A DNA stretch of 64,000 nucleotides from NCBI RefSeq assembly GCF_965227365.1, contig NZ_OZ245754.1:2232001-2296000 (forward strand), read 5' to 3'. The notes below the pieces were generated by a model. It made no database searches. It was not told where the DNA came from and saw nothing but the letters and a program-made list of their open reading frames with translations. How positions within the stretch are numbered: the stretch's first letter is position 1; each line of letters begins with the position of its first letter. The position numbers were made by a program, and so were the translations under genes. The stretch is from Hwanghaeella sp965227365. Lineage in GTDB: Bacteria > Pseudomonadota > Alphaproteobacteria > UBA8366 > Aestuariispiraceae. Below, in pieces: positions 43,002-52,429 of the stretch.

Positions 43002-44297
43002 ATGTTTATCAGTCCTCTGAAAAGGACCATGGGCGCAGCGGCGATCGCGATGTGTACGTCTGTCGCGACGGCCGCTTATGCTGAAGACGTGGAACTTCAG
43101 TTCTACTTCCCGGTCGCCGTCGGCGGTGCCGCCGCGGACACGATCCAGTCTTTGACCGACGAATATGTCGCCGCCAATCCGGGCGTGAAAATCGACGCGG
43201 TCTATGCCGGTTCCTATCAGGACACGGTCGCGAAGGTGCTGACCGCCGCGCGTGGCGGTGACGCCCCGCAGCTCTCGGTTATCCTGTCGGTCGACATGTT
43301 CACCCTGCTGGACGAAGACCTGATCCTGCCCTTCGACGATTATGCGACGACGGCGGAAGACAAGGAATGGCTGAACTCCTTCTATCCGTCCTTCATGGAA
43401 AACAGCCGCACGGGCGGCAAGACCTATGGCATCCCGTTCCAGCGCTCCACGCCGGTGCTGTACTGGAACAAGGAAGCCTTCAAGGAAGCCGGTCTGGACC
43501 CGAACACCCCGCCGGCCACCTGGGACGAAATGGTCTCGATGGGCAAAAAGCTCGTCAAGAAGAACGCCGCCGGCGAAGTCGAACGTTGGGGCGTGCGTAT
43601 CCCGAGCTCAGGCTTTCCTTATTGGCTGTTCCAGGGCCTGTCGACACAGAACGACGTCATCCTGGCCAACAATGACGGCAACAAGACCAATTTCGACGAT
43701 CCGAAAGTGGTCGAAGCACTGCAATATCTTGTCGACCTCAGCGGCAAGCACGGCGTGATGGCGCCCGGCATCATCGAATGGGGCTCCACGCCGAAAGCCT
43801 TCTTCGAAGGTCAGACCGCGATGATGTGGACGACGACCGGCAACCTGACAAACGTCCGCAAGAACGCGCCGTTTGACTTCGGTGTCGCCATGCTGCCCGC
43901 CAACAAGCGCCGCGGCGCACCGACCGGTGGCGGCAACTTCTATATGTTCAAGGGCTCCACGGATGCCGAATTGAAGGCCGCATTCAACTTCATCAAGTGG
44001 ATCACGGCCCCGGAACAGTCCGCGAAATGGACCATTGCCACGGGTTATGTCGCCCCCCGCCCCGCCACCTGGGAAACGGAAGCGATGAAGGCTTACACGG
44101 CCGACTTCCCGCCGGCACTCGTCGCGCGTGACCAGTTGGAATACGCGGTCGCCGAATTGTCGACTTATGAAAACCAGCGCGTCACACGTATCTTCAACGA
44201 CGCCCTGGAAGCCGCGATCACCGGCAAGAAGACGCCGGCGGAAGCCCTGAAGGAAGCGCAGGAAAAGGCCGACGCCGTCCTGAAGGCTTACCGGTAA
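43002..44297 (+). CDS. Extracellular solute-binding protein, UgpB/sugar type
   Basis: This 431-residue periplasmic protein has a signal peptide ending about ATAAYA, then mature EDVELQFYFPVAVGG. Features such as YGIPFQRSTPVLYWNKEAF and QTAMMWTTTGNLTNVRK are typical of family 1 binding proteins for sugars or glycerol phosphate. A strong AGGAGAGAG site precedes ATG. A long hairpin follows the stop, which should favour higher expression of this gene than of the permeases. Confidence 0.93.
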   Translation: MFISPLKRTMGAAAIAMCTSVATAAYAEDVELQFYFPVAVGGAAADTIQSLTDEYVAANPGVKIDAVYAGSYQDTVAKVLTAARGGDAPQLSVILSVDMFTLLDEDLILPFDDYATTAEDKEWLNSFYPSFMENSRTGGKTYGIPFQRSTPVLYWNKEAFKEAGLDPNTPPATWDEMVSMGKKLVKKNAAGEVERWGVRIPSSGFPYWLFQGLSTQNDVILANNDGNKTNFDDPKVVEALQYLVDLSGKHGVMAPGIIEWGSTPKAFFEGQTAMMWTTTGNLTNVRKNAPFDFGVAMLPANKRRGAPTGGGNFYMFKGSTDAELKAAFNFIKWITAPEQSAKWTIATGYVAPRPATWETEAMKAYTADFPPALVARDQLEYAVAELSTYENQRVTRIFNDALEAAITGKKTPAEALKEAQEKADAVLKAYR

Positions 44298-44311
44298 CCT
44301 AATGATAGTAA

Positions 44312-44384
44312 CGCCGGCCCCTCGCCCCATGCGGACACCCACGGTTGGACCCCGGGTGTTCCCCGCATGGCAGGGGGGCCGGCG
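44312..44384 (+). other. Long intercistronic hairpin (REP-like) between binding protein and permease genes
   Basis: Three stacked stems nest: CGCCGGCCCC (44312-44321) with GGGGCCGGCG (44375-44384), CCATGCGG (44327-44334) with CCGCATGG (44363-44370), and ACACCC (44335-44340) with GGGTGT (44354-44359). The apical loop is 13 bases, and small internal bulges separate the first two stems. No T-run follows. The position equals that of the malE-malF REP element, which protects upstream mRNA. Confidence 0.85.
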
Positions 44385-44405
44385 GACCGGTGAAAGGAAC
44401 ATCGG

Positions 44406-45284
44406 ATGACGCGCCGCATCGAATGGGTCCATGCATGGTTGCTGTTGCTGCCGGCTCTGGTGTTTCTTTTTGCCTTCACCCACCTGCCCGCCATCCGCAC
44501 CTTGGTGGACAGTTTCTTCTCTACAGCGCGCGGACGCCGGAAATCCGTCTTCGTCGGGCTGGAAAACTATCAGCAGCTGCTGGACGATCCGACCTTCTGG
44601 AAGGTCTTCGCCAATAATTTCTGGTTCGCCGTTGGCACCATTCCCACATCCATTGCAATCGCGCTTGTAATGGCGCTGTGGGTGAACGAGAAGCTCGCCG
44701 GACGCAGCTTCGTGCGGATGGCTTATTTCACGCCGACGGTCCTTCCCCTGATCGCAGTGGCGAACATCTGGCTGTTCTTCTATACACCGGGTTTTGGCCT
44801 ATTCGATCAGATCGCAACCGGGTTGTTCAACACCGGCCAACACAATTTCCTGGGCGATCCCGATACGGCGCTCGCCGCCGTCATGGTGGTGACGATCTGG
44901 AAAGAGGCCGGGTTCTTCATGATCTTCTACCTCGCCGCCCTGCAGACCATCCCGCCGTCATTGCTGGAGGCCGCCCGGGTCGAGGGCGCCGGACGCTGGA
45001 CCATATTCTGGCGGGTGGTCTTCCCGCTTCTGATGCCGACGACGCTTTTCGTCTCCGTCAATGCGGTGATCAACTCCTTCCGTCTCGTCGACCACCTCTT
45101 CATCCTGACCGGCGGCGGGCCGGACAATGCCTCCTCGCTGCTGCTGTTCTACATCTATGAAACAGCCTTCCGGTTCTGGGACACGGCCTATGCGGCGACC
45201 TTGACCGTCGTGTTGCTGGCGCTCCTGTCGCTGCTGGCCATCGGCCAATTCTTTCTGTTCGACAAGAAGGTGCATTACAAATGA
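44406..45284 (+). CDS. ABC transporter permease, UgpA/MalF type
   Basis: This 292-residue inner-membrane protein has six transmembrane helices, starting with WVHAWLLLLPALVFLFAFTH. The cytoplasmic coupling EAA loop is LEAARVEGAGRWTIFWRVVF. The gene begins 22 bases after the hairpin and overlaps the second permease gene by four bases (ATGA). It forms the translocation pore with the next gene's product. Confidence 0.95.
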   Translation: MTRRIEWVHAWLLLLPALVFLFAFTHLPAIRTLVDSFFSTARGRRKSVFVGLENYQQLLDDPTFWKVFANNFWFAVGTIPTSIAIALVMALWVNEKLAGRSFVRMAYFTPTVLPLIAVANIWLFFYTPGFGLFDQIATGLFNTGQHNFLGDPDTALAAVMVVTIWKEAGFFMIFYLAALQTIPPSLLEAARVEGAGRWTIFWRVVFPLLMPTTLFVSVNAVINSFRLVDHLFILTGGGPDNASSLLLFYIYETAFRFWDTAYAATLTVVLLALLSLLAIGQFFLFDKKVHYK

Positions 45285-46099
45285 TGCACGCTAACCCGCT
45301 CGATCGTTTGCTGAACACCGTCGGATCCTGGGCACTGGCGCTGCTCTGGGGATTGCCGCTGGCCTTCGCGATTTGGACCGCGATTCATCCGGCGGAATAC
45401 GAAGCGAATTTCGACCTGTTCGCGCCGCTGACGACGGTCAACTTTCTGAAGGCCTGGGATGCCGCGCCCTTCGCGCGCTATTTCCTGAACACCATTCTGC
45501 TGGTGACCCTGATCCTGATCTGTCAGTTCGTGCTTTGTACGCTGGCGGCCTTCGCTTTTGCGCGCTTCACCTTTCCGGGACGCGGCATCCTGTTCGGCCT
45601 CGTCCTGCTGCAATTGCTGGTGATGCCGGACATTCTGATCGTCGAGAACTATCAGACGATGCGCTTCTTCAGTCTGGTCGACACCATTCCGGCGATCGCG
45701 CTGCCCTATATCGCGTCCGGTTTCGGGATATTCCTGCTGCGGCAGACCTTCATGACCGTGCCGAAGGAGTTGGACGAGGCCGCGCGGCTGGAAGGCGCAT
45801 CGACCCTGGGGCTGCTCTGGCGTGTTTATGTGCCGCTGGCGAAGCCCACCTACCTCGCCTACGGGCTCGTCTCGGTCAGCCACCATTGGAACAACTTCCT
45901 CTGGCCGTTGATCATCACCAATTCGGAAGAGACGCGGCCCGTCACCGTAGGCCTCAGTATCTTCGCCGCGACCGATAGCGGCACCGAGTGGTCCGTCATC
46001 AACGCCGCGACCCTGATGACCTCAGGCCCGCTGCTGATCGCCTTCCTGCTGTTCCAGCGGCAGTTCGTTCAAAGCTTCATGCGGGCGGGGATTAAGTAG
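45281..46099 (+). CDS. ABC transporter permease, UgpE/MalG type
   Basis: This 272-residue permease has six transmembrane helices and the EAA loop DEAARLEGASTLGLLWRVYV. It is the last gene of the uptake operon. Its stop is four bases from the end of the convergent PEBP-like gene. Together with the ATPase, binding protein and dehydratase it makes a complete import and first-step pathway for an unidentified sugar or sugar acid. Confidence 0.95.
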   Translation: MMHANPLDRLLNTVGSWALALLWGLPLAFAIWTAIHPAEYEANFDLFAPLTTVNFLKAWDAAPFARYFLNTILLVTLILICQFVLCTLAAFAFARFTFPGRGILFGLVLLQLLVMPDILIVENYQTMRFFSLVDTIPAIALPYIASGFGIFLLRQTFMTVPKELDEAARLEGASTLGLLWRVYVPLAKPTYLAYGLVSVSHHWNNFLWPLIITNSEETRPVTVGLSIFAATDSGTEWSVINAATLMTSGPLLIAFLLFQRQFVQSFMRAGIK

Positions 46100-46102
46100 C
46101 AC

Positions 46103-46633
46103 TCAATACCGTCCCAGCGTGATTTCGCCTTCCGCGACCTCGTCGTAATTGTCGCCGTCTTTTACTACCGCATAGACCTCAGCCGCGTATTTGTTGTTCT
46201 TTCCGCCGGAGCACGGCGGCAGGTAGCCGGGGCTGGACCAGGCACCACGGGCACGGTTTTTCTTCAACAGCCAGACGCCGTCCGGCATGTCGCTGGTTCC
46301 GCCGGGGACCGCCGGCAACATCGCCTCTCCCGCTCCGGGCGTGATGTGGAAACCGATCTTGCCGTGGCCGCCGTCGTAGGAGAGCTGCTGGTAACTCTTG
46401 TCGTTGAATTCGACCACGATGGCGTTTGCCTCCGCCGGAATGCCGGAGACCTTCAAGGGCGGGGTGGCGCCATTACCGCCGAACTTCTTGCAATGCTGTC
46501 CGGAGGGGATCTTGCCCCCGGTCCAGGCCGGGTCGGCGAATTCAACAGTTAGGTCCGCTGCTTGTCCCGCGCTGGTAAACGCAAATAAGACTGCAAGGGC
46601 CCCGGCAACGGCGGACCGCAGATTCTGTTTCAT
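46103..46633 (-). CDS. Exported PEBP/YbhB-like protein
   Basis: This 176-residue protein has a signal peptide (SAVAGALAVLFAFTSAGQAA) and a PEBP-like core: GGKIPSGQHCKKFGGNGATP, LKVSGIPAEANAIVVEFND, and PPCSGGKNNKYAAEVYAV. The usual HW motif is changed (KIGFHI), so it is a divergent member. A GGGAG ribosome site precedes ATG. Role unknown; proteins of this fold bind small ligands or phospholipid heads. Confidence 0.7.
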   Translation of the reverse strand: MKQNLRSAVAGALAVLFAFTSAGQAADLTVEFADPAWTGGKIPSGQHCKKFGGNGATPPLKVSGIPAEANAIVVEFNDKSYQQLSYDGGHGKIGFHITPGAGEAMLPAVPGGTSDMPDGVWLLKKNRARGAWSSPGYLPPCSGGKNNKYAAEVYAVVKDGDNYDEVAEGEITLGRY

Positions 46634-46815
46634 GAATTTGTTCTCCCTGTCCTATCGCGATTTTCACCACGATAACCGAACTTCCACGCGATTCTAACCG
46701 TTCAAACCGGTTTCAAGGGCCGGGCATTTCGGCTTCTGCTATTTGCTTTACATATAAAATATCTGGTCATAAACTTTTTACTTCCGCTGGATCAGTCTTC
46801 CTGGAGCCCACGAAA

Positions 46816-49119
46816 ATGAAGATCGCCTGTATCGGTGGCGGCCCTGCCGGCCTCTATTTCGGCATATCCATGAAACTCCGGGACCCGTCGCACGAGATCG
46901 TCGTGGTCGAACGAAACCGTCCCTACGACACCTTCGGCTGGGGCGTGGTTTTCTCGGACCAGACCATGGAAAACCTGCGCCATAACGACGCCAAGACGGC
47001 GGACGCCATTCTGGCGGAATTCGCGCATTGGGACGATATCGACATTCATTTCAAGGGCGAATGCGTTACCTCCACGGGCCACGGCTTCGCCGGCATCGGC
47101 CGCAAGCGCATGCTGAACATTTTGCAGGACCGAGCCCAGGAACTGGGCATAGAACTGGTCTTCGAGGCCGAGGTCGACGGGCTGGACGCCTATAAGGACT
47201 ACGATCTGATCGTGGCGTCGGACGGCATAAATTCAAAGATCCGCTCCGCCAACCCGGAAGCTTATCAACCAGACATCGATGTTCGGCCGAACAAGTTCAT
47301 CTGGCTCGGCACCAAGAAGAAGTACGAAGCCTTCACCTTCATCTTCGAAAAGACCGAACACGGCTGGATCTGGGTTCACGCCTACAAGTTCGATGCCGAT
47401 ACATCGACCTTCATCGTCGAATGCACGGAAGAGACCTGGCGCGGCCTGGGTCTGGACAAGGCTGATACTGATCAATCGATCGCGATCTGCGAGGAGATCT
47501 TCAAGGACTACCTGGACGGCAATCCGCTGATGAGCAATGCGCGTCATCTGCGCGGCTCCGCCTGGCTGAACTTCCCCCGCATCAATTGCGGCACCTATCA
47601 CCACGGCAATGTGGTCCTGATGGGGGATGCCGCGCATACCGCGCATTTCTCCATCGGGTCCGGTACGAAACTCGCCCTGGAAGATGCCATTGTGCTCGCC
47701 GACCTGCTGCACAGCGAGGACAGTATGGAAGCGGCCTTCAAGCAGTATCAGGAAGCCCGCCGCCTGGAGGTCCTGAAGCTGCAAAGCGCCGCGCGCAATT
47801 CCATGGAATGGTTCGAGGAACTGGAACGCTACACCCATTTCGAACCGCCGCAATTCGCCTATTCCCTGCTGACGCGCAGCCAGCGGGTCAGCCATGAAAA
47901 CCTGCGCCTGCGTGACGAAAAATGGCTCACCGACGTGGAGCGCTGGTTTGCAGGCAAAAGCACGACTGATGCGATGAAGGATACGGCGGCGAACGACGTT
48001 CCGCCCCCCATGTTCACACCGTTCCGCCTGCGGGACATGGAACTGCAGAACCGCATCGTTGTCTCACCGATGGCGACCTATAGCGCCACGGACGGCGTGC
48101 CGAACGATTTCCACATGGTTCACCTGGGGGCACGGGCCCAGGGCGGCGCAGGTCTTCTCTTCACGGAGATGACCTGCGTCTCGCCCGAGGGGCGCATCAC
48201 CCCCGGATGCCCCGGCATGTATAGCGACGAGCAGGAAGCGGCCTGGAAGCGCATCGTCACCTTCGCGCATCAATGGACCGGCGCGAAGATCGCCATGCAG
48301 CTTGGCCATAGCGGACCGAAAGGCTCCACTAAGATCGGCTGGGAAGGCATGGATCAACCGCTGGATGACGGGAATTGGGAATTGCTGGCGCCCTCCCCCA
48401 TTCCCTGGTCGGAGAACAATCAGACGCCCCGGGAAATGACCGAAGCCGACATGGACGCGGTGGAAGCGGCCTTTGTTGCGGCGACGGAACGGGCCGCACG
48501 TTGTGGGTTCGACATGGTCGAACTGCATGCCGCACACGGATATCTGCTGTCCGCCTTCCTGACGCCGCTGACCAACAAGCGGACGGATGCCTATGGCGGA
48601 TCGCTTGAGAACCGCCTGCGCTTCCCCCTTCGGGTCTTCAGCGCGATGCGCGCCACCTGGCCCGAAGACAAGCCGATGTCGGTGCGGATCTCCGCCAATG
48701 ACTGGGTTGGGGATCAGGGCATCACGCCGGACGATGCAGTGGAAATCGCACGCGCCTTCAAACTGGCGGGCGCGGATATCATCGACGTCTCGGCGGGCCA
48801 GACCAGCATCAAGGCCAAGCCGGTCTATGGCCGCATGTTCCAGACCCCGTTCTCTGACCGTATCCGGAACGAAGCCGGGATCGCCACGATGGCGGTCGGC
48901 AATATCTTCGAAGTCGACCATGTGAACAGCATCCTGGCGGCCGGACGCGCAGACCTCTGCTGTCTGGCCCGGCCGCATCTGGCCGATCCCTACTGGACCC
49001 TGCATGCGGCCGCGGAACAGGGCTATCAGGGCGCGCCCTGGCCGAACCAGTATCTGCCCGGCCGCGATCAATACGAACGCAATCTCGCCCGCGCGGCGGA
49101 TATGGCGATCCAGGTTTAG
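46816..49119 (+). CDS. 2-Aminobenzoyl-CoA monooxygenase/reductase-type fusion (or salicylyl-CoA 5-hydroxylase/oxidoreductase)
   Basis: This 767-residue fusion has an N-terminal flavin monooxygenase (1-about 380: GGGPAGLYFGISMKL; GDAAHTAHFSIGSGTKLALED) and a C-terminal old-yellow-enzyme domain (from about 395: FTPFRLRDMELQNRIVVSPM; HGYLLSAFLTPLTNKRTD). This architecture is known for 2-aminobenzoyl-CoA monooxygenase/reductase of Azoarcus evansii and for enzymes named salicylyl-CoA 5-hydroxylase. The operon that follows contains the same set as the Azoarcus anthranilate clusters, which favours 2-aminobenzoyl-CoA as substrate. Confidence 0.88.
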   Translation: MKIACIGGGPAGLYFGISMKLRDPSHEIVVVERNRPYDTFGWGVVFSDQTMENLRHNDAKTADAILAEFAHWDDIDIHFKGECVTSTGHGFAGIGRKRMLNILQDRAQELGIELVFEAEVDGLDAYKDYDLIVASDGINSKIRSANPEAYQPDIDVRPNKFIWLGTKKKYEAFTFIFEKTEHGWIWVHAYKFDADTSTFIVECTEETWRGLGLDKADTDQSIAICEEIFKDYLDGNPLMSNARHLRGSAWLNFPRINCGTYHHGNVVLMGDAAHTAHFSIGSGTKLALEDAIVLADLLHSEDSMEAAFKQYQEARRLEVLKLQSAARNSMEWFEELERYTHFEPPQFAYSLLTRSQRVSHENLRLRDEKWLTDVERWFAGKSTTDAMKDTAANDVPPPMFTPFRLRDMELQNRIVVSPMATYSATDGVPNDFHMVHLGARAQGGAGLLFTEMTCVSPEGRITPGCPGMYSDEQEAAWKRIVTFAHQWTGAKIAMQLGHSGPKGSTKIGWEGMDQPLDDGNWELLAPSPIPWSENNQTPREMTEADMDAVEAAFVAATERAARCGFDMVELHAAHGYLLSAFLTPLTNKRTDAYGGSLENRLRFPLRVFSAMRATWPEDKPMSVRISANDWVGDQGITPDDAVEIARAFKLAGADIIDVSAGQTSIKAKPVYGRMFQTPFSDRIRNEAGIATMAVGNIFEVDHVNSILAAGRADLCCLARPHLADPYWTLHAAAEQGYQGAPWPNQYLPGRDQYERNLARAADMAIQV

Positions 49120-49133
49120 GACGGGTGGAACAG

Positions 49134-49904
49134 ATGACTGCGCTAAAGGGCCAGATCGCCATCGTCACCGGGGCCGGAACCGGTATTGGGGCCGCCATCG
49201 CGGAACGCCTGTCGGCGGATGGCGCGACGCTTGCGCTGGTCGGCCGGCGGGAAGCGCCGTTGAAGGAACTGGCTGCACAGCTGACCAACGCACATCCCTT
49301 CACGGCCGACGTGACCGATGAACTGTCCGTAACAAGCATGGTTGCCGCCGTTACCCAGGAACTGGGGGCGCCGTCGATTCTGGTGAACAATGCAGGGGCC
49401 GCCGAGTCGGCGCCTTTCGAGCGAACCAGCCTGGACCTGTGGAACCAGATGCTGGCCGTGAACCTGACCGGCGCTTTTCTTTGCGCGCGCGCCGTCCTCC
49501 CCGCCATGAAGAAGGCCGGCGCGGGCAGGATCGTGACCGTTGCTTCCACCGCCGGCCTGAAGGGCTACGACTACGTTGCCGCCTATTGCGCCGCCAAGCA
49601 TGGCGCCATCGGCATGACCAGGGCGCTGGCCGGCGAGGTCGCGCGCAAGGGTGTCACGGTTAATGCGGTCTGTCCCGGTTTCACGGAAACACCGATGCTG
49701 GAAGAAAGCATCGCCAATATCGTCGAGAAGACCGGCATGGACGAAGCGGCCGCGCGCAAGACGCTGACGGCGACCAATCCGCAGGGCCGTCTGGTCGACC
49801 CGGCGGAAGTCGCCGATGCGGTTGCCTGGCTGTGCCGCAAGGAAAGCGGTTCCATTACCGGTCAGGCCATCGCGGTCGCCGGTGGGGAGGTGATGACAGG
49901 ATGA
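49134..49904 (+). CDS. SDR oxidoreductase (beta-hydroxyacyl-CoA dehydrogenase)
   Basis: This 256-residue SDR has VTGAGTGIG, LVNNAGAAES, YCAAKHGAIGM with the catalytic Y and K, and CPGFTETPM. In the Azoarcus-like pathway a dehydrogenase oxidises the ring hydroxyl group of a hydroxyacyl-CoA after reduction. ATG 49134 is preferred to GTG 49125 because GGTGGA precedes it. It is translationally coupled to the MarR gene by ATGA. Confidence 0.9.
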   Translation: MTALKGQIAIVTGAGTGIGAAIAERLSADGATLALVGRREAPLKELAAQLTNAHPFTADVTDELSVTSMVAAVTQELGAPSILVNNAGAAESAPFERTSLDLWNQMLAVNLTGAFLCARAVLPAMKKAGAGRIVTVASTAGLKGYDYVAAYCAAKHGAIGMTRALAGEVARKGVTVNAVCPGFTETPMLEESIANIVEKTGMDEAAARKTLTATNPQGRLVDPAEVADAVAWLCRKESGSITGQAIAVAGGEVMTG

Positions 49905-50428
49905 GTTCGAACAAATCGCCCCAGATGCGTCTTGGTCTGGACAAGGCCCCGTCCCGCAGCAGAGCCCAGAAGGCCACGCGGCTTTGGCTGCGCATGTTGA
50001 CGGCGTCGCGCACCATCGAGGAAGAGATCGGCCGTCGCCTGCGGGATGAATACGGCATATCCCTCGCACGCTTCGATCTGATGGCCGTGCTGCACCGGCA
50101 TGAGGAAGGCCTGACGATGAGCGAGGTCGGCCGCCACCTTCGGGTCAGCGGCGGTAATGTCACGGGACTGGTCGACAGATTGGAAAAGGAAGGGCTGGTC
50201 GCGCGTCAGCAGCATCCTTCGGATCGGCGTTCGATCGTCGTCTGCCTGACCAAACGCGGCCACGGCATCTTCATCGACATGGCGAAGCATCACAAGGAAT
50301 GGGTCGCAGAGATCTTCGCCTGGCTGGGTGACCATGAAATCGACGAACTCTACGACCTTTTGACCACGGCGCGGGATTCCGCGCTCGACGCGGCGGAACA
50401 ACACAATGAAATTAAGGAGGCCGGCTAA
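49901..50428 (+). CDS. MarR family transcriptional regulator
   Basis: This 175-residue winged-helix regulator has LARFDLMAVLHRHEEGLTMSE, the recognition part RHLRVSGGNVTGLVDRLEKE, and the wing QQHPSDRRSIVVCLT. It is encoded inside the catabolic operon, as MarR-type sensors of aromatic CoA esters often are, and probably represses it. The start is 49901, overlapping the SDR stop; a longer frame from 49832 has no support. The stop overlaps the crotonase start (TAATG). Confidence 0.92.
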   Translation: MSSNKSPQMRLGLDKAPSRSRAQKATRLWLRMLTASRTIEEEIGRRLRDEYGISLARFDLMAVLHRHEEGLTMSEVGRHLRVSGGNVTGLVDRLEKEGLVARQQHPSDRRSIVVCLTKRGHGIFIDMAKHHKEWVAEIFAWLGDHEIDELYDLLTTARDSALDAAEQHNEIKEAG

Positions 50429-51243
50429 TGGCAACCGCGCAGGACGTCCCCACGCCTGAACACTTTCTGCTTGAGATGAAGGGCGATGTCGCCGTCATCA
50501 CCTTGAACCGACCTGAAAAGAAAAACCCGCTCACCTTCGACTCCTATGCGGAATTGCGCGACTTCTTCCGCGACCTCGATCGGCAGGACGTTATCAAGGC
50601 CGTCGTCATCACCGGCGCGGGCGGCAATTTCTGTTCCGGCGGCGATGTGTTCGAAATCATCAAGCCGCTGCTGGAACGGGACATGAAAGGGTTGATGGAA
50701 TTCACCCGCATGACCGGCGATCTGGTGAAATACATGAACGGCTGTCCGGTGCCGGTCATTTCGGCCGTCGATGGGGTCTGCGCCGGTGCGGGCGCCATGA
50801 TCGCGCTTTATTCCGATATCCGTTTCGGAACGCCGAACGCCAAGACCGCCTTCCTGTTCACCCGGGTCGGGCTGGCTGGCTGCGACATGGGCGCCTGCGC
50901 CATGCTGCCCCGCGTGATCGGCCAGGGCCGCGCCGCCAATCTTCTTTTCACCGGCAAGAGCATGAGCGCCGATGAAGGCCTCGCCTGGGGCTTCTTCAAC
51001 CAGGTCGTCGACGCGGACACGCTGCTAGACGATGCCGTTGCCTATGCCCAGCGCCTCGCGGACGGTCCGAATTTCGCCCATATGATGACCAAGACCATGC
51101 TGAACCAGGAATGGAGCATGACATTGGCCCAGGCGATCGAAGCCGAGGCCCAGGCCCAGGCCATTTGCATGCAGACGCAGGACTATCACCGCGCCTTCCA
51201 TGCCTTCGCCAACAAGGAACGTCCGGCCTTCGAGGGAAACTAG
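50428..51243 (+). CDS. Enoyl-CoA hydratase/isomerase family protein
   Basis: This 271-residue crotonase has the oxyanion-hole segments ITGAGGNFCSGGDVFE and DGVCAGAGAMIALYSDIRFG. It lies between the MarR and acyl-CoA dehydrogenase genes. In aerobic aminobenzoyl-CoA metabolism, crotonase-fold enzymes act in hydration or ring opening of the non-aromatic CoA thioester. Which step this one carries out cannot be settled here. Confidence 0.92.
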   Translation: MATAQDVPTPEHFLLEMKGDVAVITLNRPEKKNPLTFDSYAELRDFFRDLDRQDVIKAVVITGAGGNFCSGGDVFEIIKPLLERDMKGLMEFTRMTGDLVKYMNGCPVPVISAVDGVCAGAGAMIALYSDIRFGTPNAKTAFLFTRVGLAGCDMGACAMLPRVIGQGRAANLLFTGKSMSADEGLAWGFFNQVVDADTLLDDAVAYAQRLADGPNFAHMMTKTMLNQEWSMTLAQAIEAEAQAQAICMQTQDYHRAFHAFANKERPAFEGN

Positions 51244-51244
51244 C

Positions 51245-52429
51245 ATGCCTGATCAATCCTTCCTGGACTGGCCGTTCTTCGAGGATCATCACCGCACACT
51301 TGCCGCGGAGCTGGACGCCTGGGCGGCATCGGAACTCCCAGCGCTTTTGGCGGACGAGCACCACGACCTTGACGGCACCTGCCGCAAGCTCGTCCAGGGC
51401 CTTTCGGCCGGCGGGTGGTCGGATTACGTCGTGCCGGCCAGCCATGGCGGAAAGTTCGACAAGCTCGACGTCCGCTCCCTCTGTCTGATCCGGGAAACCC
51501 TGGCGCGTCATGCCGGGCTCGCCGATTTCTCCTTCGTCATGCAGGGCCTCGGCAGCGGTCCGGTCACGTTGGCCGGCACACCGGAGCAGCAGGACGCCTG
51601 GCTGCCGAAAGTCCGCGCCGGCGAAGCCGTCGCCGCCTTCGCCCTGTCGGAACCGGAAGCGGGATCGGATGTCGCAGCCCTCGCCACCACGGCGGAAGAG
51701 GACGGCGACCACTACGTCCTGAACGGGACGAAGACCTGGATATCCAATGGTGGTATCGCGGACGTCTATACGGTTGTCGCGCGGACCGGCGAGGCACCGG
51801 GCGCCAAGGGATTGAGCGCCTTCGTCGTGCCGGCGGATACCCCCGGTTTTGCCGTCACCGACCGGATCGACGTCATCGCGCCGCATCCGCTGGGCACCCT
51901 CACCTTCACCGATTGCCGGGTTCCGAAATCCGCGCTGATCGGGCAGCCAGGCCAGGGCTTCAAATTGTCGATGATGAACCTGGACGTCTTCCGCTCAACC
52001 GTCGGTGCGGCGGCGCTCGGCTTCGCTCGCAAGGCGCTCGATCTCTCCCTCGACCGGGCCGGCACTCGCCAGTTGTTCGGTGCGCCGATGGGCGACCTTC
52101 AACTGGTGCAGGGCAAGCTCGCGGACATGGCTTTGCGCGTCGATGCCGCGGCACTGCTGGTCTATCGCGCGGCCTGGACGAAGGATAACGGCGCGCCGCG
52201 GGTCACCCGCGAGGCAAGTATGGCGAAACTGTATGCGACGGATGAAGCGCAGCAGGTAATCGACGACGCTGTGCAGATTTTCGGCGGGCACGGCGTCGTC
52301 TCAGGGAACCCAGTGGAAACGCTCTACCGTGAAATCCGCGCGCTTCGAATCTACGAAGGCGCGTCGGAAGTTCAAAAAGTCGTAATCGCGCGGCAGGCCC
52401 TGGCCGAATATGCCGCCGCGAGGGGGTAG
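51245..52429 (+). CDS. Acyl-CoA dehydrogenase family protein
   Basis: This 394-residue flavoenzyme has ALSEPEAGSDVAALA, GTKTWISNGGIADVY and a C-terminal IYEGASEVQ with the classical catalytic glutamate, unlike the one at 2149-3348. ATG 51245 is one base after the crotonase stop. In this operon it should act on an alicyclic or ring-opened CoA intermediate of 2-aminobenzoate breakdown. Confidence 0.92.
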   Translation: MPDQSFLDWPFFEDHHRTLAAELDAWAASELPALLADEHHDLDGTCRKLVQGLSAGGWSDYVVPASHGGKFDKLDVRSLCLIRETLARHAGLADFSFVMQGLGSGPVTLAGTPEQQDAWLPKVRAGEAVAAFALSEPEAGSDVAALATTAEEDGDHYVLNGTKTWISNGGIADVYTVVARTGEAPGAKGLSAFVVPADTPGFAVTDRIDVIAPHPLGTLTFTDCRVPKSALIGQPGQGFKLSMMNLDVFRSTVGAAALGFARKALDLSLDRAGTRQLFGAPMGDLQLVQGKLADMALRVDAAALLVYRAAWTKDNGAPRVTREASMAKLYATDEAQQVIDDAVQIFGGHGVVSGNPVETLYREIRALRIYEGASEVQKVVIARQALAEYAAARG

